Positions 51,918 through 60,692 of a stretch of DNA of 64,000 nucleotides are shown in pieces. A program made the translations under genes and the position numbers. The stretch's first letter is position 1; the number at the start of each line of letters is the position of its first letter. This DNA is from DASZUK01 sp963745595 (GTDB taxonomy: Bacteria; Actinomycetota; Acidimicrobiia; Acidimicrobiales; RAAP-2): NCBI GenBank assembly GCA_963745595.1, contig CAVUYB010000033.1:4755-68754 (forward strand), written 5' to 3'. A model generated the notes under the pieces. The model was not told the DNA's origin. It searched no databases and worked only from the letters and a program-made list of their open reading frames with translations.

Positions 51918-53219
51918 ATGGCCGGCGACAAGGACGGGAAGACCGAAAAGCCGACGCCGAAGCGCAAGCGGGAGGCCCGTGAGCGCGGGCAGGTCGCCCG
52001 CTCGCCGGACGTCGGCGGCTGGGCGGCGGTGCTGCTCGGGTCGTTCCTCTTGCCCTGGATGTTCCAGATGGCCAAGAACCGCGTCCTGGCCGTCACGAAC
52101 GACATCGTCCCGGTGATGCGCCACCCGACGGTGCCCGGCGCCCTCTCGGCCCTCGGGACCGGGCTCCTCCAGGTCGTGTACTACGGCGTCACCGTCGGGG
52201 CGACCTTTGCGTTGCTCGGCGTCGTCGTCAACCTGGCCGAAGTCGGTCGGGCCACGTCGCTGAAGGCCGCGGCGCCACAACTGTCTCGGCTCAGCCCGAA
52301 GGCCGGCATCAAGCGACTGGCGTCGCCGAACACGCTGTGGGAGCTGGCGAAGCAACTGCTAAAGCTGTCCATCCTGGCCGTCGTCGGCTACGGCGCATTG
52401 CGCGGCCTGACCGTCGCGGTGGCCGGCACCGCCCCGGTCAGCCTCTCGCCGATCCTCGCCTACACCGCGGGGTCGCTCCTGCGGTTCATCCGCACCGTCG
52501 CCCTGCTCGGCCTGATGCTCGGCCTGGCCGACTACGGCGTCCAGCGCTACCGGTTGAACCAGTCGATGAAGATGACGAAGCAAGAGGTGAAGGACGAGCA
52601 CCGCCAGTCCGAGGGCGACCCGACGATGAAGGGCCAGCTGAAGCGCAAGCAGTACCTCATCGCCCGGTCGAGGATGATGGCGGCGGTCAAGACCGCCGAC
52701 GTCGTCGTGGCCAACCCGACGCACTTTGCCGTCGCCCTCCGGTACCAGCCGTCGAAAGGTGGCGCCCCACGCGTCGTCGCCAAAGGGGCCGACGGGATGG
52801 CCGCCCGGATCCGGGACGAGGCGTCGACCCACGGCGTGCCCGTCGTCGAGGACCCCCCGCTGGCCCGGTACCTCTTCGCCGTCTGCGACGTCGACCAGCA
52901 GATCCCCGGCGCCGTCTACGTCGCTGTCGCCCAGGTCATCGCCTTCGTCTATTCGCTGTCGCCGGGCACCCGCGGCATCGGCGTGCACCGGCGCCCGCAC
53001 TCGCTCGTGCCGACCGTCGACCCGGCCGAGCCGCCGCCGGCCGTGGCCCAGGCCCGGCGGCGCCGGCAGGCGCAGCTCGCCCGACGACAGCCAGCCGCGG
53101 CTCCAGATGGCGCCGGCCACCCGGCGAACACCGACCGGGCCGTCGCCGGCGGCCAGGCGCCCGGTGGACAGGCGGCCGGTGGACAGACGCCGGGCGACCA
53201 GGCGGTGGTGCGGGCATGA
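51918..53219 (+). CDS. flhB: FlhB export switch protein
   Basis: 433 residues. GDKDGKTEKPTPKRKREARE then RGQVARSP is the FlhB opening. Four membrane helices follow. The autocleavage site NPTH is at residues 266-269 in VVVANPTHFAVALRYQPSKG. A long Pro/Ala/Gln-rich tail ends in a GGQAP-type repeat. It switches export from hook to filament after FliK binding. It is last of the fliM operon, 57 bases after fliR. Confidence 0.95.
   Translation: MAGDKDGKTEKPTPKRKREARERGQVARSPDVGGWAAVLLGSFLLPWMFQMAKNRVLAVTNDIVPVMRHPTVPGALSALGTGLLQVVYYGVTVGATFALLGVVVNLAEVGRATSLKAAAPQLSRLSPKAGIKRLASPNTLWELAKQLLKLSILAVVGYGALRGLTVAVAGTAPVSLSPILAYTAGSLLRFIRTVALLGLMLGLADYGVQRYRLNQSMKMTKQEVKDEHRQSEGDPTMKGQLKRKQYLIARSRMMAAVKTADVVVANPTHFAVALRYQPSKGGAPRVVAKGADGMAARIRDEASTHGVPVVEDPPLARYLFAVCDVDQQIPGAVYVAVAQVIAFVYSLSPGTRGIGVHRRPHSLVPTVDPAEPPPAVAQARRRRQAQLARRQPAAAPDGAGHPANTDRAVAGGQAPGGQAAGGQTPGDQAVVRA
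53148..53207 (+). repeat. 15-bp tandem repeat, 4 diverged units
   Basis: Units at 53148, 53163, 53178 and 53193 encode GGQAP, GGQAA, GGQTP, GDQAV at the FlhB C-terminus. Confidence 0.9.
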
Positions 53220-53400
53220 CCCGGTGTGTCGGCCGCGGCCGGTCCCGCGTCAGTCGGCGCTGGCCCGGCGGCGGTCACCGTCAGACACGACGGACGCACG
53301 ACGTCCACTACCGTTGGGGGCCCGTCGGCTCGGCCGGGCCCGGCGGCCGACGCCGCCCGGGACCAGCGCTCGCCCCTCGGGTCGTGGCAGGAGGAGGCTC

Positions 53401-54051
53401 ATGCGGCGCGAAGGGGACCGGCGGCTCATCACCGAGGTGCTGTTGGAGACCCGCGGCCGGACGGAGATGCGCCTCCTCGAGCCCGGTGCCAGCCCGGCCG
53501 GCCTGCTCGACTTGCTCCAGCGCCACGCCGTCCCCGGCGATCTCGTCACGCTCGTCCACGTCGGCGACACGTGGACGGCGTCGACGCTCACCCGGGAGTG
53601 GCCGTTCGACGAGGCGATGGCCGCCAACCTGCTGGCCGACCGTAGCCCGACGGTCGTGGAGCGGGCCGAGTCCCGCGTCGTCCAGCTCGGGGCGGCCGGG
53701 AACCTGGCCGTCGTCAGCGGGGCCAGCGGCAGCCGCCAGCGCTTCCCGAACTGGATCTTCGGCATGACGCGCCGCCCGGCGTCGCTGGTCGTCGGTTGGA
53801 CGACCCGGGACGGTTCCCCCCGGCTGCTCACGTTCTCGAGAAGCCCGGACTTCCTCGCCGCGGTCGACGGCGGCGACGCACCCGGCGGCGGTCGGGCGGT
53901 GGCGCCGGAGGTGCTCGCCCGCCGCGTGCCCAACCGATCCGTCGTCTACCGGTTCCAGCTGGCCCGGCCGCTGGTCCGCCGGTCCCGGAGCGACGATCCC
54001 GTCGCCGCCTCGGTCCCGACCCCGGTCGAGGAAGAGGGCGTGGCGCCGTGA
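53401..54051 (+). CDS. Uncharacterised protein after flhB
   Basis: 216 residues from ATG 53401 with GGAGGAGG just upstream. It has an alternating alpha/beta sequence (LITEVLLETRGRTEMRLLEP; RRPASLVVGWTTRDGSPRLL; LTFSRSPDFLAAVDGGDA). I recognise no family and see no membrane helix. A 181-base gap separates it from flhB, and it overlaps the next gene (GTGA). Confidence 0.65.
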   Translation: MRREGDRRLITEVLLETRGRTEMRLLEPGASPAGLLDLLQRHAVPGDLVTLVHVGDTWTASTLTREWPFDEAMAANLLADRSPTVVERAESRVVQLGAAGNLAVVSGASGSRQRFPNWIFGMTRRPASLVVGWTTRDGSPRLLTFSRSPDFLAAVDGGDAPGGGRAVAPEVLARRVPNRSVVYRFQLARPLVRRSRSDDPVAASVPTPVEEEGVAP

Positions 54052-54731
54052 TCCGACGTCGGTCGCACCGGTCGAGGCATCTCCGACCGCTTGGCGACCG
54101 CCCGTCCGGCGACGGGGCCGGTGACCGCCGGGTCGGTGACGCCGAGCGGTCCGGGGCCGCCGACGCGCTGGCCCGGGCCCAGCGAGAGGGGCGGTTCGGG
54201 AGCTCCGACCTCTACGAGCAACGGATGGACGAGCTGCCGACGGCCCGTTGCCAGGCCGACCTCGATCGGCTCACCGGCGACCTCGATGACCTCGTGCCGG
54301 CGCCGGTCCGACAGGAGGTGCTCGAGGCGGTGGCCCGGGCCCACGCCCGCGGCGTCCTCGACTTCGACGAGTTCGACGTTCGGAGCGACCGGGGCCTCGG
54401 TCCGCTCACCTACGCGGCGGCCGAGCGGCTCGTCGGTGACCTCGGCTACGAGGTCACCAGCCGGACCGCGCCGGCGCCGAGCCGGTGGCGCCGCCGGTTC
54501 CGGGTCGTCGCGGTGCCGGCCGCGGTCGGTGGCCTCGTCGGCACCGCGTTGGTGGCCGTCCCGGCGGCCGTCGACCTCCCCGGTGATGCCGTGCACTGGT
54601 TGCCGCTGGCCGTCGGCACTGGCCTGTTCGCCGCGGTCGGGACGGCGATCGCCGCGGTGGCCTGGAAGGTGCGCCGACCGACCGGGGCTGGCGGCCACCC
54701 CGGGGCTGGCGGCCACCCCGGTGCCGGCTGA
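54048..54731 (+). CDS. DUF1707-like membrane protein
   Basis: 227 residues, GTG start overlapping the previous gene. ALARAQREGRFGSSDLYEQR then MDELPTARCQADLDRLTGDL is the DUF1707 pattern. A second related segment follows (VLEAVARAHARGVLDFDEFD), then two C-terminal membrane helices (VVAVPAAVGGLVGTALVAVP; LPLAVGTGLFAAVGTAIAAV) and a GAGGHP repeat end. It is cytoplasmic N-terminus, membrane-anchored. The role is unknown. Confidence 0.7.
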   Translation: MIRRRSHRSRHLRPLGDRPSGDGAGDRRVGDAERSGAADALARAQREGRFGSSDLYEQRMDELPTARCQADLDRLTGDLDDLVPAPVRQEVLEAVARAHARGVLDFDEFDVRSDRGLGPLTYAAAERLVGDLGYEVTSRTAPAPSRWRRRFRVVAVPAAVGGLVGTALVAVPAAVDLPGDAVHWLPLAVGTGLFAAVGTAIAAVAWKVRRPTGAGGHPGAGGHPGAG

Positions 54732-54854
54732 CGGCCGCGGCCCGCTGCTACCATCCCTGGCGATTGCCGGTCGACTGGCGCGACGGGACGCGAGACCCGG
54801 GCTCCGTGGGGGCCCGGGAGGGGGCGCCGACTTGGCAGCTCGGAGCAACACGCC

Positions 54855-55790
54855 ATGACGACCTACCTCCTCTCCCAAGAAGGACGGCAGTGCCGTGTCC
54901 ACGCGGCCTGGTGGACCCCTGACGGCGAGGAGACGACCGGCGTCGTGCTGCTGCCGGACCGGCGGATCGCCTCGCGGTTGGCGACGAGCCTCGGGATACT
55001 CTCCGAGGCGATCTGGGGGCAGACCGCCGAGTCGCCCGGTGACCCGCTGCCCGTCCCGCCGGCCATGGCTGCCCTCGTGGCCGGCCGTAACGGATCGGCC
55101 ACGATGTCGTCGGCCACGGTGCCGGCCGCGGACCCGGGTGGTCGGTCCCGGCCCGATGCCGTTCGCCTCCGGGCACGGATTGCCGACGACGAGGCCCGGA
55201 CGATCGTCGAGCTGGTGGCCGGGCTCCCGGACGAGACGGTCCTCCGGTTGCGGGAGGAGATCGACAGCGAGCTGACCGCGGCGTCGGCGACGACACCGTC
55301 CGACCTCGACGAGACGGACCGCCGCTGGCAGCGCTTCCGTCGCCTCGATCCGGCCGGGTTCCTCGCCCTGTGGGCCAACGACGACCACCCCGATGCGCCG
55401 TTCCTGGCGTGGGCCGTCGGGCGGCCGGTGCATGCGGTCGCCGACCGGGAGAGCGGCCTGGTCACCCATTGCGTCGACGTCGGGGAGGGGATCGAGGTCC
55501 GGATCACCCCGGACACGGTCGGCGACGATCCGGTCCTGCGCATCGACATGCAGTGCGAGGGCGCGACCCGCGCCTACCTCGACATCGACGACGTCGGCGA
55601 GTACGGGCACGCCGGGGCGCTGTTGGCCGAGATCCGCGAGCGACTCACGCCTCACTACCTCGTCGACGCCGTCGTCCGCACCGAGGCGACCTACCAGCCG
55701 GCGCCGAGCGAGGACGATCTCGTCGCTTTCGACCACGTCATCCGTCGGTTGAACGCACTGTTGCCGGCCGACGAACCCGGACCGGCCTGA
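54855..55790 (+). CDS. Uncharacterised protein
   Basis: 311 residues from ATG 54855. It is soluble and acidic: CRVHAAWWTPDGEETTGVVL, DDEARTIVELVAGLPDETVL, RWQRFRRLDPAGFLALWAND, ATRAYLDIDDVGEYGHAGAL. No family is recognised. It lies 123 bases after the DUF1707-like gene and converges with the permease. Confidence 0.65.
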   Translation: MTTYLLSQEGRQCRVHAAWWTPDGEETTGVVLLPDRRIASRLATSLGILSEAIWGQTAESPGDPLPVPPAMAALVAGRNGSATMSSATVPAADPGGRSRPDAVRLRARIADDEARTIVELVAGLPDETVLRLREEIDSELTAASATTPSDLDETDRRWQRFRRLDPAGFLALWANDDHPDAPFLAWAVGRPVHAVADRESGLVTHCVDVGEGIEVRITPDTVGDDPVLRIDMQCEGATRAYLDIDDVGEYGHAGALLAEIRERLTPHYLVDAVVRTEATYQPAPSEDDLVAFDHVIRRLNALLPADEPGPA

Positions 55791-55834
55791 CCGCCTGCGG
55801 TCCGCCGCCGCCGCCCTCGGTCGTCGCCTGACCC

Positions 55835-57161
55835 CTAGCGTCGCTCGGGGATGCTGCCCAGCGCGTCGGGGGCCACGCCGTAGCGGTCGTGGCAGCGATC
55901 GGAGCAGAAGTAGACCGGCTGGCCGTCGTCGACGGTCCGAGCTGGGGCCTCGGCCTTGCGGACCTGCATCCCGCAGACCGGGTCCCGGGCGTACTGATCG
56001 CCGGCCCCGAGCTGCTCGCGATGGCGGTACAGCCAGTAGACGACGGCGAACAGGCCGAGGAAGACGATGTTCAGGTACGTCGTGTAGTTCCACGAGAAGT
56101 GCGACGTCGTGATCGCCACCGACCGGTTCGTCGGGACAAGCCCGGCCGCCCGAAAGATGCCCTCGGTGGCCAGCCCGGCCAGTGACATGACGACCCAGAA
56201 CACCGCCAGCAGGCGCAGGGTCAACCGGATGCCGTAGTAGCGGCGGTAGACGAGGAGGAGGGGGAACGTGATGAGGTCGGCGAAGATGAACGAGACGACG
56301 CCGCCGAACGAGATGCCGCCGCCCCACAACGCGGCGGCCAGCGGGACGTTGCCGATCGAGCAGACGAAGCTGATGATCGCGATGAACGGCCCGACGATGA
56401 CGTTCTCCAGGCTCGTCCAGAAGCCGTGACCGTGGAGGAAGATCGTGTTCCAGAAATGGACCGGCACGAGGACGGCCAGGAACCCGGCCACGACGTAGCC
56501 GAGGACCAGCTCGCGCCGGAGCATCGTCAGGTCCGACATCGTGTACGTCGCCGCGTCGGCCCAGGCACCGCGGTCACGGATCCGCGTGCGCCACCCGTGC
56601 GGCCGGGCTCGCACTGCTGTCGCGGTGGTCTCCGTGGTCCCCGGGCTCGTGGTGCTCGTGGGCGTCGGACGAGCCGGCGGTCGGCTCGTTCAGTCGCTCT
56701 CGGGCCGCCGCCACGCGTCGACCGCCGAGGAACACCCCGCCGAGTAGGACGAGGAGGACGATCATGATCGCCCCGCCGACGAACTCGCTGGCCGCGAACT
56801 GCCAGCCCATGAGCACGACGAGGACGATGCCGAGCTCGACGACGAGGTTGGTCGAGGCGAACATGAAGACCATCGCCGTGACGAAGTCGGCTCCCTTGGC
56901 GAACAGCGACTTGGCCATCGCCGACGCCGCGTACGAGCACGACGAGGACGCCATGCCATAGGCCGACGCCCGGGCCACCGCCGTCGGCCGGTGATCGCCC
57001 AGCGCTCGCCGCATGGCGTCGCGGCTGACGAACGTCTGGACGGCGCCGGACAGGGTGAACCCGAGCACCAGCGGCCAGAGCGTCTGCCAGAACATGAAGA
57101 AGCTCTCGCGCAGGCTGCGCCCGATGTCGTCGAGGACGGCGACCGTGGCGAGCATCGTCAA
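55835..57161 (-). CDS. DUF318-type permease with YHS domain, one frameshift
   Basis: Length 1327 is 3n+1, giving 441 residues after one extra base is skipped near 56600. The first half has membrane helices with MASSSCSYAASAMAKSLFAK (Cys-containing motif) and GWQFAASEFVGGAIMIVLLV, then a His/Asp-rich loop (DAHEHHEPGDHGDHRD). The second half: RELVLGYVVAGFLAVLVPVH, VGPFIAIISFVCSIGNVPLA, GISFGGVVSFIFADLITFPL. It ends in a YHS metal domain (DPVCGMQV, FCSDRCHDRYG). Such permeases export copper or zinc. The TTG start overlaps the csoR stop, so it is co-transcribed with the copper sensor. Confidence 0.85.
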
Positions 57162-57442
57162 GAGCGAACGAGCCGGGCGATGGCCGCCGACGCTTCGCTG
57201 ATCTTGACCGACGCCTCGTCGCCGCCGTCGTGCACCGCGTCAGCGACGCAGTGGGCGAGGTGGTCGTCGAGCAGCTGCAGGGCCACCGACTGCAGGGCCT
57301 TCGTCACCGCCGCGACCTGTTCGAGCACGTTGATGCAGTACCGGTCCTCGTCGACCATCCGCTGGAGGCCGCGCACCTGGCCTTCGATCCGCCGGAGGCG
57401 TCGCTGCACGGCGAGCTTGTGTTCGCTGTAGCCGGGGTCCAT
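57158..57442 (-). CDS. csoR: CsoR-family metal-sensing repressor
   Basis: 94 residues; ATG 57442 is preceded by GAGGAGG. DUF156 fold: QRRLRRIEGQVRGLQRMVDE, then YCINVLEQVAAVTKALQSVA and LLDDHLAHCVADAVHDGG, containing the Cys, the His-x3-Cys pair of the Cu(I) site. CsoR releases DNA on copper binding. A matching palindrome lies 39 bases upstream. It controls the permease downstream. Confidence 0.9.
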   Translation of the reverse strand: MDPGYSEHKLAVQRRLRRIEGQVRGLQRMVDEDRYCINVLEQVAAVTKALQSVALQLLDDHLAHCVADAVHDGGDEASVKISEASAAIARLVRS

Positions 57443-57480
57443 GGCGGCCTCCTCTGGTCGATGTTCGATCGAACGGGCGG

Positions 57481-57497
57481 ATACCCCCCAGGAGTAT
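57481..57497 (-). promoter_or_regulatory. CsoR-type operator
   Basis: ATACCCC-CCA-GGAGTAT (57481-57497), a 7-3-7 inverted repeat with one mismatch. It resembles the TACCCC/GGGGTA operators of CsoR and lies upstream of csoR, where it would overlap the promoter. Confidence 0.7.
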
Positions 57498-57555
57498 AAA
57501 GAACGGCGTGGGTGGAGGGCCACTTCGCCGCCCGGACAGTCGGGGGTGTGAAGGT

Positions 57556-57839
57556 CTACGACCTCTCGTCGTCGTCGTCGTCGTTGGCGTCGTCCGGGTG
57601 ATCGGTCGGCGTCGGCGCCGCGCGGCCGTCCGGCGGCGGCCGCGGTAGGTGCTGGCCAGCAGCATGACGATGGCCAGGAGGGGCAGGACCACCGCGCCGA
57701 CCACCCGATGATCGCGCAGGGCGAAGGCCACGCCGACGATGATCAGCGTGGCCACGAAGAGGTCCGGGGTGTCCCCGACGAGGAACTCCCACCAGAACCG
57801 GCCGAAGGCCTTGAGGGCGCCGACGATGGCCGAGGTCAT
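57556..57839 (-). CDS. Small membrane protein, probable frameshift
   Basis: ATG 57839 opens SAIVGALKAFGRFWWEFLVG, DTPDLFVATLIIVGVAFALR, and VVGAVVLPLLAIVMLLASTY, i.e. two membrane helices. The frame then runs into an Arg/Thr-rich shadow. Changing frame near 57640 gives an acidic end (DHPDDANDDDDDERS) and a stop at 57556, a more natural C-terminus. The start overlaps the gene upstream (ATGA). Function unknown. Confidence 0.6.
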
Positions 57840-58726
57840 TGGGCCGCCGGCTCCCCGGTCGAGGCCGAGGGCCGACTGCCGGTCGCCGACCGGCTCGGCC
57901 GTCTGCCCGCCGACCGGGTCGGCCGTGTGCTCTCGGGCAGCAAGGTGCGCATCCAGGCGACCGCGATCGCCGTCACGCCGGCGAACACCGCGATCAACAC
58001 GAGGATGGCCAGGTCGCTCCCGGGCCAGTGGACGCCGGCTCCCTCCCCGACCCAGAACAGGCCGAAGCTCGTCAGCATGATCCCGACAACGGTCTTGATG
58101 GTGTTCTCGGGCACGGCCGCCAGCTGGCGGGCCACGACCAGTCCGACCACGGCGACCATGACCGCGGCCGCCGCGGCGGCCAGCGCGGCGAGTCCGAGAC
58201 GATGCTGGCTGGCGCCGAGGCTGACCACGATGAGGACGACCTCGGTCCCCTCCAAGAAGACGCCCTTGAAGGCCACGGCGAAGCCGACCCCGTCCCGCCG
58301 ACGGGAGCCGGGCTGGCCTGTTCCCCGGCGGAGATCGGCAGTGCCGTCGTGCCGACGGAGATCGGCAGTGCCGTCGGGCCGACGGAGATCGGCCGTGGTC
58401 TCGGCGAAGATGGCGTCCTCGTCGTGCTTGGCCTTGTGCCCGCTGGCCCGCAGGATGGCCTTGCGGAGCCAGGACAGGCCGAGGACGAGGAGCAGCGCGC
58501 CGACCACCACCCGGAGGGCGTCGAGCGGGACGTAGTGGATGAGGGGGATCCCGACCGCACCGACCAAGGCCCCGAGGACGATCACCGCGGCGGCGGCGCC
58601 CTCGAGGGCCGAACGCCATCCTCGGGTGGTCCCGGCGGCCACCACGATGGTGAGGGCCTCGACCATCTCGACGGTGCTGGCCCCGAAGACCGCGAGGAGC
58701 AGGACGACGGTCGACGAGGTGCTCAC
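57836..58726 (-). CDS. COG4280-type multi-spanning membrane protein
   Basis: 296 residues from GTG 58726. Six to seven membrane helices: STVVLLLAVFGASTVEMVEA, LTIVVAAGTTRGWRSALEGA, LDALRVVVGALLLVLGLSWL. RKAILRASGHKAKHDEDAIF is conserved in this uncharacterised family. The two Glu in ASTVEMVEAL and the later VFLEGTEVVLIVVSLGASQH suggest a cation-binding site; this is an inference. A 27-bp repeat (58331-58400) forms the cytoplasmic loop. Confidence 0.75.
   Translation of the reverse strand: MSTSSTVVLLLAVFGASTVEMVEALTIVVAAGTTRGWRSALEGAAAAVIVLGALVGAVGIPLIHYVPLDALRVVVGALLLVLGLSWLRKAILRASGHKAKHDEDAIFAETTADLRRPDGTADLRRHDGTADLRRGTGQPGSRRRDGVGFAVAFKGVFLEGTEVVLIVVSLGASQHRLGLAALAAAAAAVMVAVVGLVVARQLAAVPENTIKTVVGIMLTSFGLFWVGEGAGVHWPGSDLAILVLIAVFAGVTAIAVAWMRTLLPESTRPTRSAGRRPSRSATGSRPSASTGEPAAQ
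58331..58400. repeat. 27-bp tandem repeat in the COG4280-type gene
   Basis: Units at 58331-58357 and 58358-58384 differ by one base; a partial third follows from 58385. On the minus strand they encode ADLRRHDGT / ADLRRPDGT, lengthening a cytoplasmic loop. Confidence 0.9.
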
Positions 58727-58740
58727 CGCCGCCGTCCGGT

Positions 58741-59832
58741 TCAGGCCCCGATGACGACCACGGACCGGAGGACCTCGCCGCGCTGCATCCGGGCGAAGGC
58801 TTCCTCGACGTCGCCGAGGCCGATCGTCTCGGAGACGAAGCCGTCGAGATCGAGCCGGCCCCGTAGGTAGAGGTCGATCAGGATCGGGAAGTCCCGGGTC
58901 GGCAGGCAGTCGCCGTACCAGGAGGACTTGAGCGCGCCGCCCCGGCCGAACAGCTCGATCATCGGCAGCTCGATCGTCATCGACGGATCCGGCACGCCGA
59001 CCTGGACGAGCGTGCCGGCGAGATCGCGGGCGAAGAAGGCCTGCCGGTACGTCTCGGGCCGGCCGACGGCCTCGATGACGACGTCGGCCCCGTTGCCTCC
59101 GGTCAGTCCCCGGATGGCCTCGACCGGGTCGGTGCCGCGGGCATCGACGGTGTGGGTGGCGCCGAACCGGCGGGCCCACTCGAGCTTGCGGTCGTCGACG
59201 TCGACGGCGATGACCATCCGGGCGCCGGCGATCACCGCGCCGGCGATGGCCGCGTCGCCGACGCCGCCGCAGCCGATGACGGCCACCGTGTCGCCGGACG
59301 ACACGCCGCCGGTGTTGACCGCCGCGCCGTAGCCGGCCATGACGCCACAGCCGATGAGCCCGGCCGCCTCCGGCCGGGCGGCCGGGTCGACCTTCACCGC
59401 CTGGCCGGCCGCGACGAGCGTCTTTTCGGCGAACGCGCCGATGCCGAGGGCCGGACTGAGTGGCGTCCCGTCTGCCAGCGTCATCGGCTGGGCGGCGTTC
59501 GCGCTGTCGAAGCAGTACCACGGCCGGCCGCGGCGACAGGACCGGCAGTGGCCGCACGGTGCCCGCCACGCCAGGACGACGTAGTCGCCGGTCGAGACGT
59601 CGGTCACGCCGTCGCCGACGGCCGAGACGACGCCGGCCGCCTCGTGGCCGAGGAGAAACGGGAAGTCGTCGTTGATCGCGCCCTCGCGGTAGTGCAGGTC
59701 GGTATGGCAGACCCCGCAGGCGCGGACGTCGACGACGACCTCGCCGGGCCCCGGATCGGGGACGACGATCGGGACGACGGTTACCGGGTCACCCTTCCCG
59801 GTGGCGACGACCCCGTTGACGGTGGTTGGCAT
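58741..59832 (-). CDS. S-(hydroxymethyl)mycothiol dehydrogenase-like zinc ADH
   Basis: 363 residues. Catalytic zinc: RACGVCHTDLHYREG and LLGHEAAGVV. Structural zinc: APCGHCRSCRRGRPWYC. NAD fold: VAVIGCGGVGDAAIAGAVIA, then VIAVDVDDRKLEWARRFGAT. Length and sequence best fit the mycothiol-dependent formaldehyde dehydrogenase group, which oxidises the formaldehyde-mycothiol adduct. Mycothiol is specific to Actinobacteria. Another substrate alcohol is possible. Confidence 0.85.
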   Translation of the reverse strand: MPTTVNGVVATGKGDPVTVVPIVVPDPGPGEVVVDVRACGVCHTDLHYREGAINDDFPFLLGHEAAGVVSAVGDGVTDVSTGDYVVLAWRAPCGHCRSCRRGRPWYCFDSANAAQPMTLADGTPLSPALGIGAFAEKTLVAAGQAVKVDPAARPEAAGLIGCGVMAGYGAAVNTGGVSSGDTVAVIGCGGVGDAAIAGAVIAGARMVIAVDVDDRKLEWARRFGATHTVDARGTDPVEAIRGLTGGNGADVVIEAVGRPETYRQAFFARDLAGTLVQVGVPDPSMTIELPMIELFGRGGALKSSWYGDCLPTRDFPILIDLYLRGRLDLDGFVSETIGLGDVEEAFARMQRGEVLRSVVVIGA

Positions 59833-59871
59833 CGGCGTCCCTCCTGTGGCAGTTCAGCGGCAGCAACCGTA

Positions 59872-59893
59872 TCTACGGGGATCTTCCCGTAGA
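59872..59893. promoter_or_regulatory. Inverted repeat upstream of the dehydrogenase
   Basis: TCTACGGG (59872-59879) and CCCGTAGA (59886-59893) form an 8-6-8 perfect inverted repeat 40 bases upstream of the dehydrogenase start. It resembles a TetR-type operator or a terminator for the preceding hydratase gene; there is no T-run. Confidence 0.55.
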
Positions 59894-59942
59894 ACTGTAC
59901 GGCGACTCTCCCGTGCTTTCAGTTCCCAGTCCCGACCGAGGT

Positions 59943-60689
59943 TCAGCGCCCGGAAGGGGCGGCGGTCTCTGCCGGGCCCGCGGGCAGGCCAAACGCCAGC
60001 CGGAAGGCCTCGTCCTCCCGGGCCCGGGCTTCGTGGACCGCGGCGGCGTGCGGCGCCCGCAGCAACCGTTTGATCGTCTGGACCGCGGCCGGCGGGAAGC
60101 CGGCGATGCGGCGGGCGAGGGCGACCGTGTCGTCCAGCACGCGGTCGTCGGGGGAGACCTGGACGGCGATGCCGAGCTCGACGGCCTCGTCGGCCGTCAC
60201 CCAGTCGGCGGCGAGCAGGACCCGGGCCGCGGCCTGCCGGCCCATCAGGACCGGGAACAGATAGCTGCTGGCCGCCTCCGGCGGGACGCCCATCTCGGCG
60301 AACGGCACCCGGAGCCGGGCCGACTCGGCGACGAGGACGAGGTCGCAGTGGGCGAGGATCGTGAACCCGAGTCCGATGGCCGGACCGTTGACCGCGGCGA
60401 GCAATGGCTTGTCGAGCCGGTCGACCGCGTCGAGCAGTCCCCGGAACCCCTTCTCGATCCCGGCCGGCGCGGTGCCCGCGGCGATCTCGGCCATCTCCTG
60501 CAGATCCTGCCCGGCCGTGAACGCGGTGCCGCGGCCGGTCAGGACGACGACGCGGGTGGCCGGATCGGCCGTCGCGTCGGCGACGGCCTCGGTGACCGCC
60601 CGGTAGAGCGGGAAGTTGAAGGCATTGCGGACGTCCGGGCGGTCGAAGGCCAGGACCCGTACGCCGTCGTCGTCGCTGACGTCGAGCAC
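59943..60689 (-). CDS. Enoyl-CoA hydratase/isomerase family protein
   Basis: 248 residues. Crotonase fold: VRVLAFDRPDVRNAFNFPLY, RVVVLTGRGTAFTAGQDLQE (oxyanion-hole region), AAVNGPAIGLGFTILAHCDL, and LRVPFAEMGVPPEAASSYLF with the conserved Glu. It hydrates or isomerises enoyl-CoA. It follows the SDR gene by 3 bases. Confidence 0.9.
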   Translation of the reverse strand: MLDVSDDDGVRVLAFDRPDVRNAFNFPLYRAVTEAVADATADPATRVVVLTGRGTAFTAGQDLQEMAEIAAGTAPAGIEKGFRGLLDAVDRLDKPLLAAVNGPAIGLGFTILAHCDLVLVAESARLRVPFAEMGVPPEAASSYLFPVLMGRQAAARVLLAADWVTADEAVELGIAVQVSPDDRVLDDTVALARRIAGFPPAAVQTIKRLLRAPHAAAVHEARAREDEAFRLAFGLPAGPAETAAPSGR

Positions 60690-60692
60690 CGG

